A stretch of DNA of 64,000 nt from Flavobacterium acetivorans (GCF_020911885.1 NZ_CP087132.1:1054001-1118000), one strand, 5' to 3'. Positions 8,954-18,113 are shown, numbered from the stretch's first letter. A program made the numbers and translations. Notes: generated by a model not told the origin, from the letters alone.

Positions 8954-9029
8954 TTTGTCATTCCGAGGCACGAGGAATCTCCGTTGTGTGAGTCACTTGA
9001 TGTGATTCCTCCTTTGTCGGAATGACAAA
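8954..9029. repeat. REP-like hairpin repeat
   Basis: A long imperfect inverted repeat. An outer 13-bp perfect arm (TTTGTCATTCCGA at 8954-8966, TCGGAATGACAAA at 9017-9029) encloses an 8-bp inner arm (GAGGAATC / GATTCCTC at 8972-8979 and 9004-9011). The wording (CATTCCGAG, CGAGGAATC) resembles short dispersed repeats seen in many Bacteroidota genomes; partial relatives occur at 10150-10178 and 10838-10853. Confidence 0.7.
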
Positions 9030-9184
9030 GTCAAAACTATTTAATGCTTTGTATGATTAATTTTTATCTTTGAAAAAGTAAAGAGCAATATCTTTGATAG
9101 ATAGTTAAGAATATGAGTTGTATTTGTCTTTTTTATTAGGTTTTTGTAAAAGTGAGAATATCCATTTAATAGTTTTTGAGATAA

Positions 9185-9733
9185 ATGAGGAAAATAGATT
9201 ATTATTTAATAACATCAATATTGTTAGTAATTTGGATAGATTATATTCCATACAAACTTTCATCGTTTGTTGAAAATCCTGATAAATTTGAAATTGTCAT
9301 ATCTAATTTATCATTGGCTTATATTGCGGGATGTATATTTTATTATAGAAATACATATTTACCGGAGAAACGTAATTCTAAAAGAATTAAAAGGATAATA
9401 AATAATGATGTGGTATTTATAATTGGAAAAAGGAAAAAACTAAGTAGTTTGAAAAATCTTAATGTTGATGAGAAATTTGAAATATCTTTAAATGGTGAAA
9501 ATGTTTTTATCGGGGAATTTCTAAAAAAACTTCAAATAGATTTACATAATAATTTGGATTCAATTCTTGTGATAAAAGAAAGGCTTCCTCCTGAGCTTTT
9601 GAAATGGGTACTTCTTTTAAAAAAACATCCCTATTTTAAATCAAATTTCACGAATCTGGAAGAACTGGATAGATATATTGATTCATACATATTACTTTCG
9701 ACTAAAATGCATAATGAATTTGAAAAACTATAA
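9185..9733 (+). CDS. Hypothetical membrane-anchored protein
   Basis: A 182-residue protein I do not recognise. Two hydrophobic stretches near the N-terminus (about residues 7-25 and 43-56) suggest two membrane helices. The remaining roughly 120 residues are charged and probably cytosolic, with many Lys, Leu and Asn. The gene is notably AT-rich compared with metG and sits alone between repeat-bearing spacers, as expected for an accessory gene. Two TATCTTTG boxes lie upstream. No catalytic motif is visible. Confidence 0.7.
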   Translation: MRKIDYYLITSILLVIWIDYIPYKLSSFVENPDKFEIVISNLSLAYIAGCIFYYRNTYLPEKRNSKRIKRIINNDVVFIIGKRKKLSSLKNLNVDEKFEISLNGENVFIGEFLKKLQIDLHNNLDSILVIKERLPPELLKWVLLLKKHPYFKSNFTNLEELDRYIDSYILLSTKMHNEFEKL

Positions 9734-9881
9734 ATAATGATTTTACGTAAGCTTTGGATTATTTATATTAATAGCTAGCTAGCGTATCTTATGGTTGCAA
9801 GATTGTTTAGGAAATTCATAATATTGGTTTCGGCAAAATAGTATAGAGGTTAATTTAATCTCTTCTTACTATCAATTTATT

Positions 9882-9889
9882 TATCTTTG
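9882..9889 (+). promoter_or_regulatory. Predicted -7 box of the small basic protein gene
   Basis: TATCTTTG, an exact TAnnTTTG match, ends 23 bp before the ATG at 9913, implying a very short leader. Confidence 0.5.
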
Positions 9890-9912
9890 CAATCCTTAAA
9901 AGATTAAAAATC

Positions 9913-10083
9913 ATGCCAAAAGGACCTGAAAAAAACACCAAAAATAAGGCTTTGCATACTAAATTGCTCAATCGGAAAAAGGCGAAATTGCAAGAAGAAA
10001 AAAAAGAAAAAGCCTTGCGTTTGAAAGCTTTGGTTGCCAAAATGAATCAGCAAAAGGAAGCTGAGGAATCGGATAAGAAATAA
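9913..10083 (+). CDS. Small basic helical protein
   Basis: A 56-residue ORF starting at ATG 9913 with a good -7 box upstream. The protein is rich in Lys, Glu, Leu and Gln and should form one long charged helix (KLLNRKKAKLQEEKKEKALR). There is no signal peptide. Its codon-level regularity and promoter position argue that it is real despite its size. Function is unknown; a nucleic-acid- or ribosome-associated role would only be a guess from charge. Confidence 0.6.
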   Translation: MPKGPEKNTKNKALHTKLLNRKKAKLQEEKKEKALRLKALVAKMNQQKEAEESDKK

Positions 10084-10144
10084 ATTACCGTTTGGGTATT
10101 GCAAGAGACGGGCGCCATCCTGATTTGTTGCTCAACTTGTGTTC

Positions 10145-10178
10145 TTGTTAGTAGGATTGCTTCGTTCCTCGCAATGAC
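10145..10178. repeat. Fragment of a dispersed repeat
   Basis: GGATTGCTTCGTTCCTCG followed by CAATGAC resembles the short repeat wording (GCAATGACG / CGAGGAACGAAG) widespread in Bacteroidota intergenic DNA. It is related to the hairpin at 8954-9029. Only one arm is present here. Confidence 0.45.
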
Positions 10179-10181
10179 TTC

Positions 10182-10220
10182 AAAAAAATCCGTCTTAATC
10201 TGTGTAATCTGTGGTAAAAA
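10182..10220. repeat. Dispersed repeat, ATCCGT..TAATCTGT family
   Basis: Reads AAAAATCCGTCTTAATCTGT followed by GTAATCTGTGG. The same word set recurs at 44409-44448 and, inverted, at 43974-44013 around the GxxExxY gene, so this is a degenerate repeat family with three members here. Confidence 0.55.
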
Positions 10221-10281
10221 AGCAACAGCAACTCGATTATTTCCCCGAAATTTGCCGCAAACTCCTTAAACACAAAAGCAA

Positions 10282-10821
10282 ATGGAATTCGGCAGAATTA
10301 TTATTTCAGAAACCGCAGCAAACAGCGAAAACCCACAAGACGTTATCAACTCTAATATTTCGGTAATCAACCTGATGCGTGAGGAAAAAATTGATGATGA
10401 TTTGATTCATGAAGATGCCTTGATGAGTTATTATTTAGATTATTACACTTCCCAATATACCGAAGGCAATTTTGCGCAATTTGTTTATAATTCGGGTTGG
10501 AACAAAGAATTAAACGAATTAATCGAAGAAGGTTTGGCCTTACTTGGGGCCGAAAAGCATTTGGAATTGTTTCAGCAAAATGCCAAAAAAGTCCGTTTGA
10601 TGAGCAGCGTTAAATTAGGCAAATTCCTAAAAGGTAAACTCGAAGGCATAAACCCAATAAAAGAGGGATTGGACAACGATACTTTTTTTGAATTGGAAGA
10701 AAACTTGGTGGCTTTGAATGCTGCTTTCCTAAAATCCCATCCTGATCTGGAAGTGCTTTCGGTAGACGACATGTTTGCAACCTTAGAAGAATTTGTGGGA
10801 CACGAGATTAAAAGGGCTTAG
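10282..10821 (+). CDS. DMP19-like (DUF4375) protein
   Basis: A 179-residue, strongly acidic, probably all-helical cytosolic protein. The stretch YYLDYYTSQYTEGNFAQFV followed by YNSGW fits the family signature (Y..Q...GGF.QF..N) of DMP19/DUF4375. The founding member is a neisserial DNA-mimic that sequesters a transcription factor, but most members have no known role, so only the fold is suggested here. It is monocistronic, between two repeat-bearing spacers. Confidence 0.65.
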   Translation: MEFGRIIISETAANSENPQDVINSNISVINLMREEKIDDDLIHEDALMSYYLDYYTSQYTEGNFAQFVYNSGWNKELNELIEEGLALLGAEKHLELFQQNAKKVRLMSSVKLGKFLKGKLEGINPIKEGLDNDTFFELEENLVALNAAFLKSHPDLEVLSVDDMFATLEEFVGHEIKRA

Positions 10822-10916
10822 GGATTATTTGGTTTCGTTTTAGTTCCTCGAAATGACAAAGCCATAAAAAAGGAACCAAACCCTAAAGTTTGTCTCATAA
10901 GTCTCAAACATTTCCT

Positions 10917-10924
10917 TAAATTTG
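10917..10924 (+). promoter_or_regulatory. Predicted -7 box of serS
   Basis: TAAATTTG matches TAnnTTTG exactly, 40 bp before the serS ATG. A TTTG lies 24 nt upstream at 10889-10892, slightly beyond the usual spacing. Confidence 0.5.
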
Positions 10925-10964
10925 CTTCCGTTATTAGAAATATAATAGTTATAAAAACCCAACT

Positions 10965-12236
10965 ATGTTACAAATTGCATTTATTAGAGAGAATCAAGAA
11001 AAAGTGATCCAAGCTTTGGCTAAAAGAAATTTAGACGCCAAAACCGTTGTGGAAGAAGTGGTAGAACTTGATGAGCGTCGTCGTGCTACGCAAGTAGAAT
11101 TAGACAACATCTTAGCAGAATCTAATAAATTGTCCAAGGATATAGGGGAAATGATGAAGGCAGGTGAGAAAGCTAAGGCTGCCATCTTGAAAGAAAAAAC
11201 AGTTTTAAACAAAGAGAAAAGTAAGAAACTGGCTGAGGTTGCTGAGGCAATCGCTGCTGAACTTACTGAAAAACTTTATACTTTGCCAAACCTTCCTGCG
11301 GATATTGTTCCCGAAGGAAAATCGGCTGATGATAACCTGAATGTGTTTGAGGCTGGTGAAGTACCCGTTTTGAACGAAGGAGCACAGCCACATTGGGAAT
11401 TGGTGAAGAAATACGATATCATCGATTTCGAATTAGGAAATAAAATCACGGGAGCTGGTTTTCCGGTTTACAAAGGAAAAGGAGCGCGATTACAACGAGC
11501 CTTGATTAATTATTTCTTAGATAAAAATACCGCTGCTGGTTACAATGAAGTACAGGTTCCTCATTTTGTCAATGAAGCTTCGGCTTATGGAACGGGGCAA
11601 TTGCCAGACAAAGAAGGGCAGATGTATCACGATGCTACCGATAATTTATACTTAATTCCAACAGCTGAGGTTCCGGTGACCAACTTGTTCAGAGATGTCT
11701 TATTGACTGAAAGTGAATTGCCAATTTTAACTACGGCTTATACACCATGTTTCCGTAGAGAAGCGGGTTCTTATGGTGCTCATGTACGTGGCTTGAATCG
11801 TTTGCATCAATTTGATAAAGTAGAAATTGTTCGTGTAGAGCATCCTGAAAAATCATACCAAGCTCTAGACGGCATGGTAGAGCATGTAAAAGATATTCTG
11901 AACGAATTGAAATTGCCATATAGAATTTTACGCCTTTGCGGAGGTGATATGGGATTCACTTCGGCTTTGACTTATGATTTTGAAGTGTTTTCTACGGCGC
12001 AAGACCGTTGGTTAGAAATTTCTTCGGTTTCTAATTTTGAGACTTTTCAAGCGAATCGTTTGAAATTGCGTTTCAAAGACAAAGACGGTAAAAATCAATT
12101 GGCTCACACGCTAAATGGAAGCTCATTGGCTTTGCCAAGAGTTTTGGCCGGAATTTTAGAAAATTACCAAACTCCGGAAGGAATCGTGATTCCTGAGGTT
12201 TTACGTCCGTATTGCGGATTTGATATTATAGATTAA
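10965..12236 (+). CDS. serS: Seryl-tRNA synthetase
   Basis: A 423-residue class II synthetase that charges tRNA-Ser. Residues about 1-110 form the antiparallel coiled-coil arm that recognises the long variable arm. Motif 2 is TPCFRREAGSYGAHVRG, and motif 3 is LNGSSLALPRVLAGILENY. Length is standard. It is preceded by a good -7 box and followed by an inverted-repeat spacer before the TPR gene. Confidence 0.97.
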   Translation: MLQIAFIRENQEKVIQALAKRNLDAKTVVEEVVELDERRRATQVELDNILAESNKLSKDIGEMMKAGEKAKAAILKEKTVLNKEKSKKLAEVAEAIAAELTEKLYTLPNLPADIVPEGKSADDNLNVFEAGEVPVLNEGAQPHWELVKKYDIIDFELGNKITGAGFPVYKGKGARLQRALINYFLDKNTAAGYNEVQVPHFVNEASAYGTGQLPDKEGQMYHDATDNLYLIPTAEVPVTNLFRDVLLTESELPILTTAYTPCFRREAGSYGAHVRGLNRLHQFDKVEIVRVEHPEKSYQALDGMVEHVKDILNELKLPYRILRLCGGDMGFTSALTYDFEVFSTAQDRWLEISSVSNFETFQANRLKLRFKDKDGKNQLAHTLNGSSLALPRVLAGILENYQTPEGIVIPEVLRPYCGFDIID

Positions 12237-12239
12237 TTA

Positions 12240-12322
12240 GTGTTCAGTCATCAGTGCTCGGTGTTCAGTTAGCTTTTTGGACAACACACCGTTTAGCAAA
12301 CTGAACACTGAATACTGAACAC
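12240..12322. repeat. Imperfect inverted-repeat spacer between serS and the TPR gene
   Basis: The left arm contains GTGTTCAGT twice (12240-12248 and 12261-12269). The right arm at 12299-12322 (AACTGAACACTG then AATACTGAACAC) is its complement. The arms could form a large stem around a roughly 28-nt loop. It lies between two co-oriented genes and starts immediately after the serS stop. Confidence 0.65.
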
Positions 12323-12329
12323 TTTTAAT

Positions 12330-14108
12330 ATGAAGATTTTTTTTCTCTATATCACTTTGTTCTTCTCGCTTTTTGCGTTTTCTCAAAACGAACAATTAGC
12401 GCAGTATTATTATGACAAAGGCGATTTTGAAAAAGCCAAAATCAGTTATGAGGAATTATTGGCTAGTGTTCCCCAAAATTACCAATATTTTCTGCGAACC
12501 ATTGATTGTTATCAGCAGCTATCGCAGTTTGATTTTGCTCAAAAAGCAATACAAGAACGTTTCGATAAATACAAGCAAGGAGCACTTCTGGTCGAGTTGG
12601 GCTATAACCTCCAATTGCAAAAAGAGGATGCCAAAGCCAAAGATTACTACGGTCAGGCTTTAGAGCGAATCCAAAAAAATCCGAATGAAGTCTATGCTAT
12701 TTCAAATTCTTTTGAAAAAAAGGTATTGCTCGAATATGCTCTGAAAGCTTATCAAACGGCATCTCAATTAGTGCCTAATTACAATTTTAATTATCAAATA
12801 GGCTTGCTTTACGGACAGTTAGGAAATCAAGAAATGATGATTTCAACTTTTTTGGACGAAGCTTTTGCCAGTCCTGAGCGTTCTATTTTGATTCAAAATC
12901 AATTGTCGCGATTTATGTCTGGCGATGGTGATGCTAATTTTAATGAAATATTGCGAAAAGCACTGATTTTAAGAGTTCAAAAAAGTCAAGACCTGTTTTG
13001 GAATCGTTATTTGAGTTGGTTTTATGTACAACAAAAAGAGTTTTCTAAAGCTTTTATTCAGGAAAAGGCGATTTACAAACGCAATCCGGAATCCTTGTCG
13101 AATATCATTAATCTGGCGCAACTTACCATTGAGGAAGAGGATGAAGAAACCGCTAAAGAAATTCTGGGTTTTGTTCTGGAGAACACTAAGGATTTAGAAT
13201 TGCTGATTCAGGCAAATTCTTATTTGATAGAATTGAAAATTAAAAATGCAGCCCCAAAAGACTATCCTGCGATTAATGCTGAACTGGATGCTTTGCTGAA
13301 ACAATATGAAATAAGTCCTTTTACCTTATCTTTGCAGCTGATTCAAGCTCATTTTGCGGCTTTTAATTTAAAAAAATCCGAAGAAGGCAAGGCAATAATA
13401 AAAAAAGCACTCGATTTACAATTGAATGACTACCAAGTAGCTCAGGCCAAAATGGAGTTGGCGGATATTTTGCTTTTCGAAGAGAAATTCAATCAGGCTT
13501 TGTTGTATTATTCCCAGATTCAGATGGATTTGAAAAACGATGTGGTGGCGCATGAAGCGAGTTTGAAAGCGGCTAAAACCAGTTATTTCAAAACCGATTT
13601 TGAATGGGCATTAAAGCAGTTTAAGGAGTTGAAATCGGCGAACACCCAATTGATTGCTAATGATGCTTTGGAGTATTTTCTTTTGATAAATGACAATACA
13701 GCCGCCGATTCGACACAAACAGCTTTGAAGGAATTTGCCAAAGGAGATTACCTTTTATATCAAAATAGGGATCAGGAAGCGGTGGCTCAGTTTCAATTGA
13801 TTTTGAAAAAGCATAAAGGAGAGGAAATTGAGGCAGTCACTTTATTGCGTCTGGGTAAAATTTATGAAAAAACAGCCGATTACAATTTGGCTTTAAGCCA
13901 ATACCAAGAAATAATTGAGCATCACAGTGATGGGATTTACATTGATGAAGCGCTGTATTTTTCGGCTGAAATATATAATAAAAAATTAGCGGCGCCAGAT
14001 AAAGCAAAGCCTTTATATGAAAAGATAATTTTTAGTCACGAAGACAGTATTTACTTTGTAGATGCCCGAATTAAATTCAGGGAATTGCGAGGCGATAAAA
14101 ATTTATAA
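12330..14108 (+). CDS. Secreted tetratricopeptide-repeat protein
   Basis: A 592-residue protein with a clear signal peptide (about 1-18, ending in FAFSQ) followed by TPR-like helical pairs along its whole length: for example LAQYYYDKGDFEKAKISYEE at the start and LRLGKIYEKTADYNLALSQY near residue 510. It should be periplasmic and act as a scaffold or assembly factor. No enzymatic domain is visible. It lies downstream of serS on the same strand, and its product is not otherwise assignable. Confidence 0.85.
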   Translation: MKIFFLYITLFFSLFAFSQNEQLAQYYYDKGDFEKAKISYEELLASVPQNYQYFLRTIDCYQQLSQFDFAQKAIQERFDKYKQGALLVELGYNLQLQKEDAKAKDYYGQALERIQKNPNEVYAISNSFEKKVLLEYALKAYQTASQLVPNYNFNYQIGLLYGQLGNQEMMISTFLDEAFASPERSILIQNQLSRFMSGDGDANFNEILRKALILRVQKSQDLFWNRYLSWFYVQQKEFSKAFIQEKAIYKRNPESLSNIINLAQLTIEEEDEETAKEILGFVLENTKDLELLIQANSYLIELKIKNAAPKDYPAINAELDALLKQYEISPFTLSLQLIQAHFAAFNLKKSEEGKAIIKKALDLQLNDYQVAQAKMELADILLFEEKFNQALLYYSQIQMDLKNDVVAHEASLKAAKTSYFKTDFEWALKQFKELKSANTQLIANDALEYFLLINDNTAADSTQTALKEFAKGDYLLYQNRDQEAVAQFQLILKKHKGEEIEAVTLLRLGKIYEKTADYNLALSQYQEIIEHHSDGIYIDEALYFSAEIYNKKLAAPDKAKPLYEKIIFSHEDSIYFVDARIKFRELRGDKNL

Positions 14109-14172
14109 AAAAGTTTAATTGGTTAACTGTTTATTGGTTTAACCGAATTAACGATTTAACAAATAAACAAAT
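14104..14172. repeat. Inverted-repeat spacer downstream of the TPR gene
   Basis: TTAATTGGTTAA and TTAACCGAATTAA form near-complementary arms, with a further GTTTATT / AATAAAC pair. The region is built from GGTTAA and TTTAAC words and lies just before the DUF4286 start. Confidence 0.5.
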
Positions 14173-14175
14173 AAG

Positions 14176-14487
14176 ATGATAATATACAACGTTACCACAA
14201 ACATACACGAAAGCGTTCATGACCAATGGTTGAACTGGATGCAGCAAAAACACATTCCCGAAATTTTGGCCACTGGGAAGTTTTCTTCGGCGAGAATAGT
14301 GAAGGTTTTGATAGAAGAAGAAATGGGAGGAACTACGTATTCGGTTCAATATACAACCGATAGTAAGGAAACTTTGGAGAAATATTACCAGGAAGATGCG
14401 CCTAGTTTTCGTGAAGAAGGGCAAAGATTATTTGGGGATAAAATGCTGGCTTTTAGAACGGAATTAGAGTTGATTTCGGAACATTAA
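14176..14487 (+). CDS. DUF4286 family protein
   Basis: A 103-residue soluble protein. The N-terminus (MIIYNVTTNIHESVHDQWLN) and the overall alternation of strands and helices fit DUF4286, a ferredoxin-like fold family common in Bacteroidota. No active site is evident and the role is unknown. It lies between the TPR gene and rsmA on the same strand, where it may be cotranscribed. Confidence 0.8.
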   Translation: MIIYNVTTNIHESVHDQWLNWMQQKHIPEILATGKFSSARIVKVLIEEEMGGTTYSVQYTTDSKETLEKYYQEDAPSFREEGQRLFGDKMLAFRTELELISEH

Positions 14488-14598
14488 TTTCAGTTTTAAG
14501 TCTTCAGACAAAAATCAGTAAGCTGCTTTTGGCATAAAGGTTAAAAGTAAGTTACAATCAAAATTACACTTTGCGCCTTAGTGGTAAAATAAAACAAA

Positions 14599-15378
14599 AT
14601 GGAAAAAGTAAAAGCTAAAAAACACCTCGGACAACATTTCCTGAAAGATGAAAGTATTGCTAAAGACATAGCAGATACTCTGAATTTAAAAGGATATGAC
14701 GATGTTTTGGAAATAGGACCGGGAATGGGTGTTTTGACAAAATATTTGTTAGAAAAACCAATTAATACTTATGTGATCGAAATTGATACGGAATCGGTTG
14801 CTTATTTGGATGAAAATTATCCAAAATTAAAAGATAAGATTATTTCGAAGGATTTTTTGAAGTATGATATCAATGAAACTTTTCAAGGAAAACAATTCGC
14901 CATAATCGGGAATTTTCCGTATAATATTTCGACACAAATTGTTTTTAGAGCTTTGGAATATCGCAACCAAATTCCTGAATTTGCGGGTATGTTCCAAAAA
15001 GAAGTAGCAGAGCGTATTTGTGAAAAGAAAGGAACAAAAGCTTATGGAATTTTATCCGTTTTAGCGCAAGCATTTTATGACGCCGAGTACTTGTTTACGG
15101 TCGATGAAAATGTGTTTATCCCGCCACCAAAAGTGAAATCAGGAGTTTTGCGTTTGCGCAGAAAAGAAGATTTTAGTTTGCCTTGCGGCGAAAAATTGTT
15201 CTTTACGGTTGTAAAAACAGCTTTTCAACAACGGCGTAAAACCTTGCGCAATAGTTTGAAAACATTGAATTTGTCCGACGCTTTACGAGAAGATCCAGTT
15301 TTTGATCTTCGCCCGGAACAATTGGATGTAGCGCAGTTTATAGAACTGACCCAAAAAATAGAGGCCGATGGAGTTTAA
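14599..15378 (+). CDS. rsmA: 16S rRNA dimethyladenosine transferase (KsgA)
   Basis: A 259-residue enzyme that dimethylates the two adjacent adenines near the 3' end of 16S rRNA using SAM, late in 30S assembly. The SAM-binding loop [12 protein letters not shown], the acidic motif YVIEIDTES and the catalytic IGNFPYNIS (N-x-P-Y) are all present, and the C-terminal helical domain is complete. Its last 11 nt overlap the start of mgtE, indicating coupling. A degenerate CTTTGCGCCTTAGTGG repeat precedes the start. Confidence 0.97.
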   Translation: MEKVKAKKHLGQHFLKDESIAKDIADTLNLKGYDDVLEIGPGMGVLTKYLLEKPINTYVIEIDTESVAYLDENYPKLKDKIISKDFLKYDINETFQGKQFAIIGNFPYNISTQIVFRALEYRNQIPEFAGMFQKEVAERICEKKGTKAYGILSVLAQAFYDAEYLFTVDENVFIPPPKVKSGVLRLRRKEDFSLPCGEKLFFTVVKTAFQQRRKTLRNSLKTLNLSDALREDPVFDLRPEQLDVAQFIELTQKIEADGV

Positions 15379-16720
15379 AATCAGCAAAGAATTAATACTC
15401 GAATTAGAGCAACACATTGTCAATAAAAACGATAAGGAACTAGAAGTCTTACTCGCTGACATGCACCATGCTGATATCGCTGAGATTCTGGACGAGCTTG
15501 ATTTTGATGAGGCAACCTATATTTTTAAGGTATTAGATAGTGATAAAACGGCAGAGATTCTTCTTGAATTAGAAGATGATTTACGAGAGAATATATTAAG
15601 CCGTCTCTCGCCAAAGGAAATTGCAGAAGAGCTTGATGAGCTGGATACCAATGATGCTGCCGACATTATCGCGGAGCTTTCTCAGGATTTAAAAGCCGAA
15701 GTAATCTCGGAATTGAATGATGTGGAACACGCAAAAGACATCGTTGATTTATTGCGTTATGATGAGAATTCAGCCGGGGGATTGATGGGGAAAGAGTTGG
15801 TGAAAGTCAATGAAAACTGGAATGTGCTTACTTGTGTTAAGGAAATGCGTATCCAAGCCGAAAACGTTTCGCGCGTTCATTCCATCTATGTTGTGGACGA
15901 TCAAAACAGACTGAAAGGAAGACTCTCGCTCAAGGATTTATTGACGACTTCGACAAAAACACATATTAGTGATATTTATATTAGAAAAGTCAACTCGGTC
16001 AATGTCGATACTGAAGATGTTGAGGTGGCTCGAATTATGCAAAAATACGATTTGGAAGCTATACCGGTAGTGGACGAAATGGGTAGATTAGTAGGGCGAA
16101 TCACTATTGACGATATTATTGATGTTATTAGGGATGAAGCCGATCAGGATTATCAATTAGCTGCGGGTATCTCGCAAGATATTGAAGCCGATGACAGTAT
16201 TTTAGAACATACTAAAGCGCGTTTGCCTTGGTTGGTTTTGGCTCTTCTGGGCGGTTTTATCTCGGTGAGAGTATTGGGATTGTTTGAGGATGCTATGTTA
16301 GAACATGGCAAGTTGTTCTTTTTCACTCCCTTGATTGCTGCAATGGCAGGAAATGTTGGGGTGCAATCCTCGGCAATTATAGTGCAAGGTTTGGCAAATA
16401 ATACGTTGAGTGGATCATTGTTCAGTCGCTTGCTGAAAGAGGTTTCTCTTAGTTTGCTGAATGGATTAATTTTGGCCGTAATCTTGTTTTTAGGAAGTCA
16501 TTTTCTTTTGAATGTTGAAGTTATCATAGGGGTTATTGTCACCATTGCACTAGTTTCGGTGATTATAATTGCCTCTCTTATCGGAACTTTTGTACCCTTA
16601 TTGCTGGATAAATTTGGAATTGACCCTGCATTGGCCACAGGCCCGTTTATAACGACAAGTAATGATATTTGCGGAATTCTGATTTATTTCTCTATTGCCA
16701 AATTGATTCTGGGATTTTAA
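15368..16720 (+). CDS. mgtE: MgtE magnesium transporter
   Basis: A 450-residue inner-membrane Mg2+ channel/transporter. Residues about 1-125 form the acidic MgtE N domain (repeated LDELD and [14 protein letters not shown] helices). Two CBS domains span about 135-255, followed by the connecting helix and five membrane helices (about 285-450, with the pore-type [18 protein letters not shown]). The acidic N and CBS domains sense cytosolic Mg2+ in characterised homologues. It overlaps rsmA by 11 nt, a pairing I recall from other Flavobacteriia. Confidence 0.95.
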   Translation: MEFKISKELILELEQHIVNKNDKELEVLLADMHHADIAEILDELDFDEATYIFKVLDSDKTAEILLELEDDLRENILSRLSPKEIAEELDELDTNDAADIIAELSQDLKAEVISELNDVEHAKDIVDLLRYDENSAGGLMGKELVKVNENWNVLTCVKEMRIQAENVSRVHSIYVVDDQNRLKGRLSLKDLLTTSTKTHISDIYIRKVNSVNVDTEDVEVARIMQKYDLEAIPVVDEMGRLVGRITIDDIIDVIRDEADQDYQLAAGISQDIEADDSILEHTKARLPWLVLALLGGFISVRVLGLFEDAMLEHGKLFFFTPLIAAMAGNVGVQSSAIIVQGLANNTLSGSLFSRLLKEVSLSLLNGLILAVILFLGSHFLLNVEVIIGVIVTIALVSVIIIASLIGTFVPLLLDKFGIDPALATGPFITTSNDICGILIYFSIAKLILGF

Positions 16721-16797
16721 TCTTAAACAGTCATGTTTCTAAAATAAGGCTAAGGCCGATAAAGAATAAACTATTAACCAAAACCAAAAAACCAAAA

Positions 16798-17574
16798 ATG
16801 AAAGTACATATAATAGGAGGTGGGAATCTGGGAGTTTCCATTGCTTTAGGACTCTCGAAATTTTCTAAAAACAATCAAATTACCATAACCAGAAGGAATA
16901 CCTCAAGTATAATGCATCTGGAACAATCGGGTATTATAGTTTCGACAGATAATACACTTCATATTCAAGAAGCCGATTTGATTATTCTTACCGTAAAACC
17001 GTATCAGGTAGATACCGTTTTGACAGAGATTCTGCCCAAAATAACCAATAAAATAATAGCTTCTGCCGTAAGTGGGGTTGATATTGCTGCACTTCAGGAC
17101 AAAACTAATGGTGCGCATACTATTATTCGTATTATGCCTAATATTGCCGCTCAATTTGGGGAATCAGCCACTTGTATTTCTTTTCAGGAAAAAGACAAGT
17201 CTGCTGCCGAAAATGTAATTGCACTTTTTCAAGATTTAGGGACAGCACCGGTAATTGACGAAAAGTTAATGGATGCTGCCACAGTATTAGCCGCAAGCGG
17301 AACAGCATTTGCCTTGCGTTATATCCGAGCTTCGATGCAGGCTGGTATCGAAATAGGTTTTGACTGGAAAACGGCATTGGAAATTTCGGCCCAAACGGTC
17401 AAAGGAGCAGCCGCGATGCTAATGGAAGAACAGGTGCATCCGGAACAATTGATAGACAGAGTTACTACACCTCAAGGTTGCACTATTGCAGGATTGAATG
17501 ATATGGAAATGCACGGATTTAGTTCGTCATTAATACGTGGAATTAAAACCTCTTTGAAGCAAATTAAAGGTTAG
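16798..17574 (+). CDS. proC: Pyrroline-5-carboxylate reductase
   Basis: A 258-residue enzyme for the last step of proline synthesis (P5C to proline with NAD(P)H). The dinucleotide loop is IIGGGNLGVSIA at the N-terminus and the C-terminal signature is TTPQGCTIAGLNDMEMHGF. I chose ATG 16798 because the dinucleotide fold begins there; a longer in-frame extension from 16669 overlaps mgtE and is not protein-like. The spacer upstream is rich in ACCAAAA words. Confidence 0.94.
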   Translation: MKVHIIGGGNLGVSIALGLSKFSKNNQITITRRNTSSIMHLEQSGIIVSTDNTLHIQEADLIILTVKPYQVDTVLTEILPKITNKIIASAVSGVDIAALQDKTNGAHTIIRIMPNIAAQFGESATCISFQEKDKSAAENVIALFQDLGTAPVIDEKLMDAATVLAASGTAFALRYIRASMQAGIEIGFDWKTALEISAQTVKGAAAMLMEEQVHPEQLIDRVTTPQGCTIAGLNDMEMHGFSSSLIRGIKTSLKQIKG

Positions 17575-17809
17575 CTCTTGTTAGTAACTGTTTTGTTTTA
17601 GTGAAAATTAAAATCATCAGTGTAGTTTAAATCGTTCAAAAAAAGGTATTTATGTGTTTTTAATCTATTTAAAGTTACCTTACGTCGAAAAAGGATAAGG
17701 ATGTTTTAAATAAAGAAAAATGTGGCGTATATTAGTAAAGCCTACCTATGTCTACTTTTTACTTTTCGTATAAGTGTTTAATTTAATTCTAACTTAAAAA
17801 AACATTATC

Positions 17810-17887
17810 ATGAGAAAATTATTTGACAGTTTTTACGACAGAATTTCTAAATTTTTATTTGGAAACGAAAAAGTGATGAGATATTAA
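17810..17887 (+). CDS. Possible 25-residue peptide
   Basis: A short ORF with an ATG start, encoding a peptide of 25 residues beginning MRKLFDSFYDRISKFLFG. It has an amphipathic, hydrophobic-basic pattern, is isolated in a 539-bp spacer, and is followed about 70 bp later by a strong terminator-like hairpin. This layout fits a small transcript of roughly 200 nt coding for a peptide or acting as an sRNA. No family is recognised and no canonical -7 box is obvious. Confidence 0.35.
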   Translation: MRKLFDSFYDRISKFLFGNEKVMRY

Positions 17888-17955
17888 CACAATTACAGCT
17901 ATTGTTTAAAAGGGAGCGTATGTAAAAAGACTACTTTATTAGAGCAAATTATATG

Positions 17956-18000
17956 AAAAACCATTTCTAAATTGAGATCAATTTAGAAATGGTTTTTTTA
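17956..18000 (+). terminator. Strong hairpin terminator after the short ORF
   Basis: A stem of about 17 bp (AACCATTTCTAAATTGA paired with TCAATTTAGAAATGGTT, 2-nt loop) followed by a T7 run. It is a convincing intrinsic terminator, implying that a transcript ends here although no long gene lies directly upstream. Confidence 0.8.
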
Positions 18001-18113
18001 TAGTAGTTTTCGGTTTTTAGATGATTGAATCTACTAGAAAAGTAGGCCGTTTTTTATATAGCAAGAGCCGTGTTTTTTTGTTAATTTTGACTACTAAACT
18101 TAGATACTTTTTT

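Larger units (their letters stand above)
8738..9184. other. Intergenic region with hairpin repeat
   Basis: A 447-bp divergent spacer between metG and a hypothetical gene. It holds the metG promoter, a REP-like hairpin (8954-9029) and two TATCTTTG boxes (9065-9072 and 9089-9096) that could drive the downstream gene. I see no ORF with protein-like composition in it. Confidence 0.6.
17575..18113. other. Intergenic region with short ORF and hairpin
   Basis: A 539-bp spacer between proC and the dehydrogenase-VOC gene. It contains a 25-codon ORF (17810-17887) and a strong stem-loop (17956-18000). The remainder is AT-rich and I see no other gene in it. The dehydrogenase frame is open from 18021, but the sequence before 18114 is not family-like. 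Confidence 0.6.
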
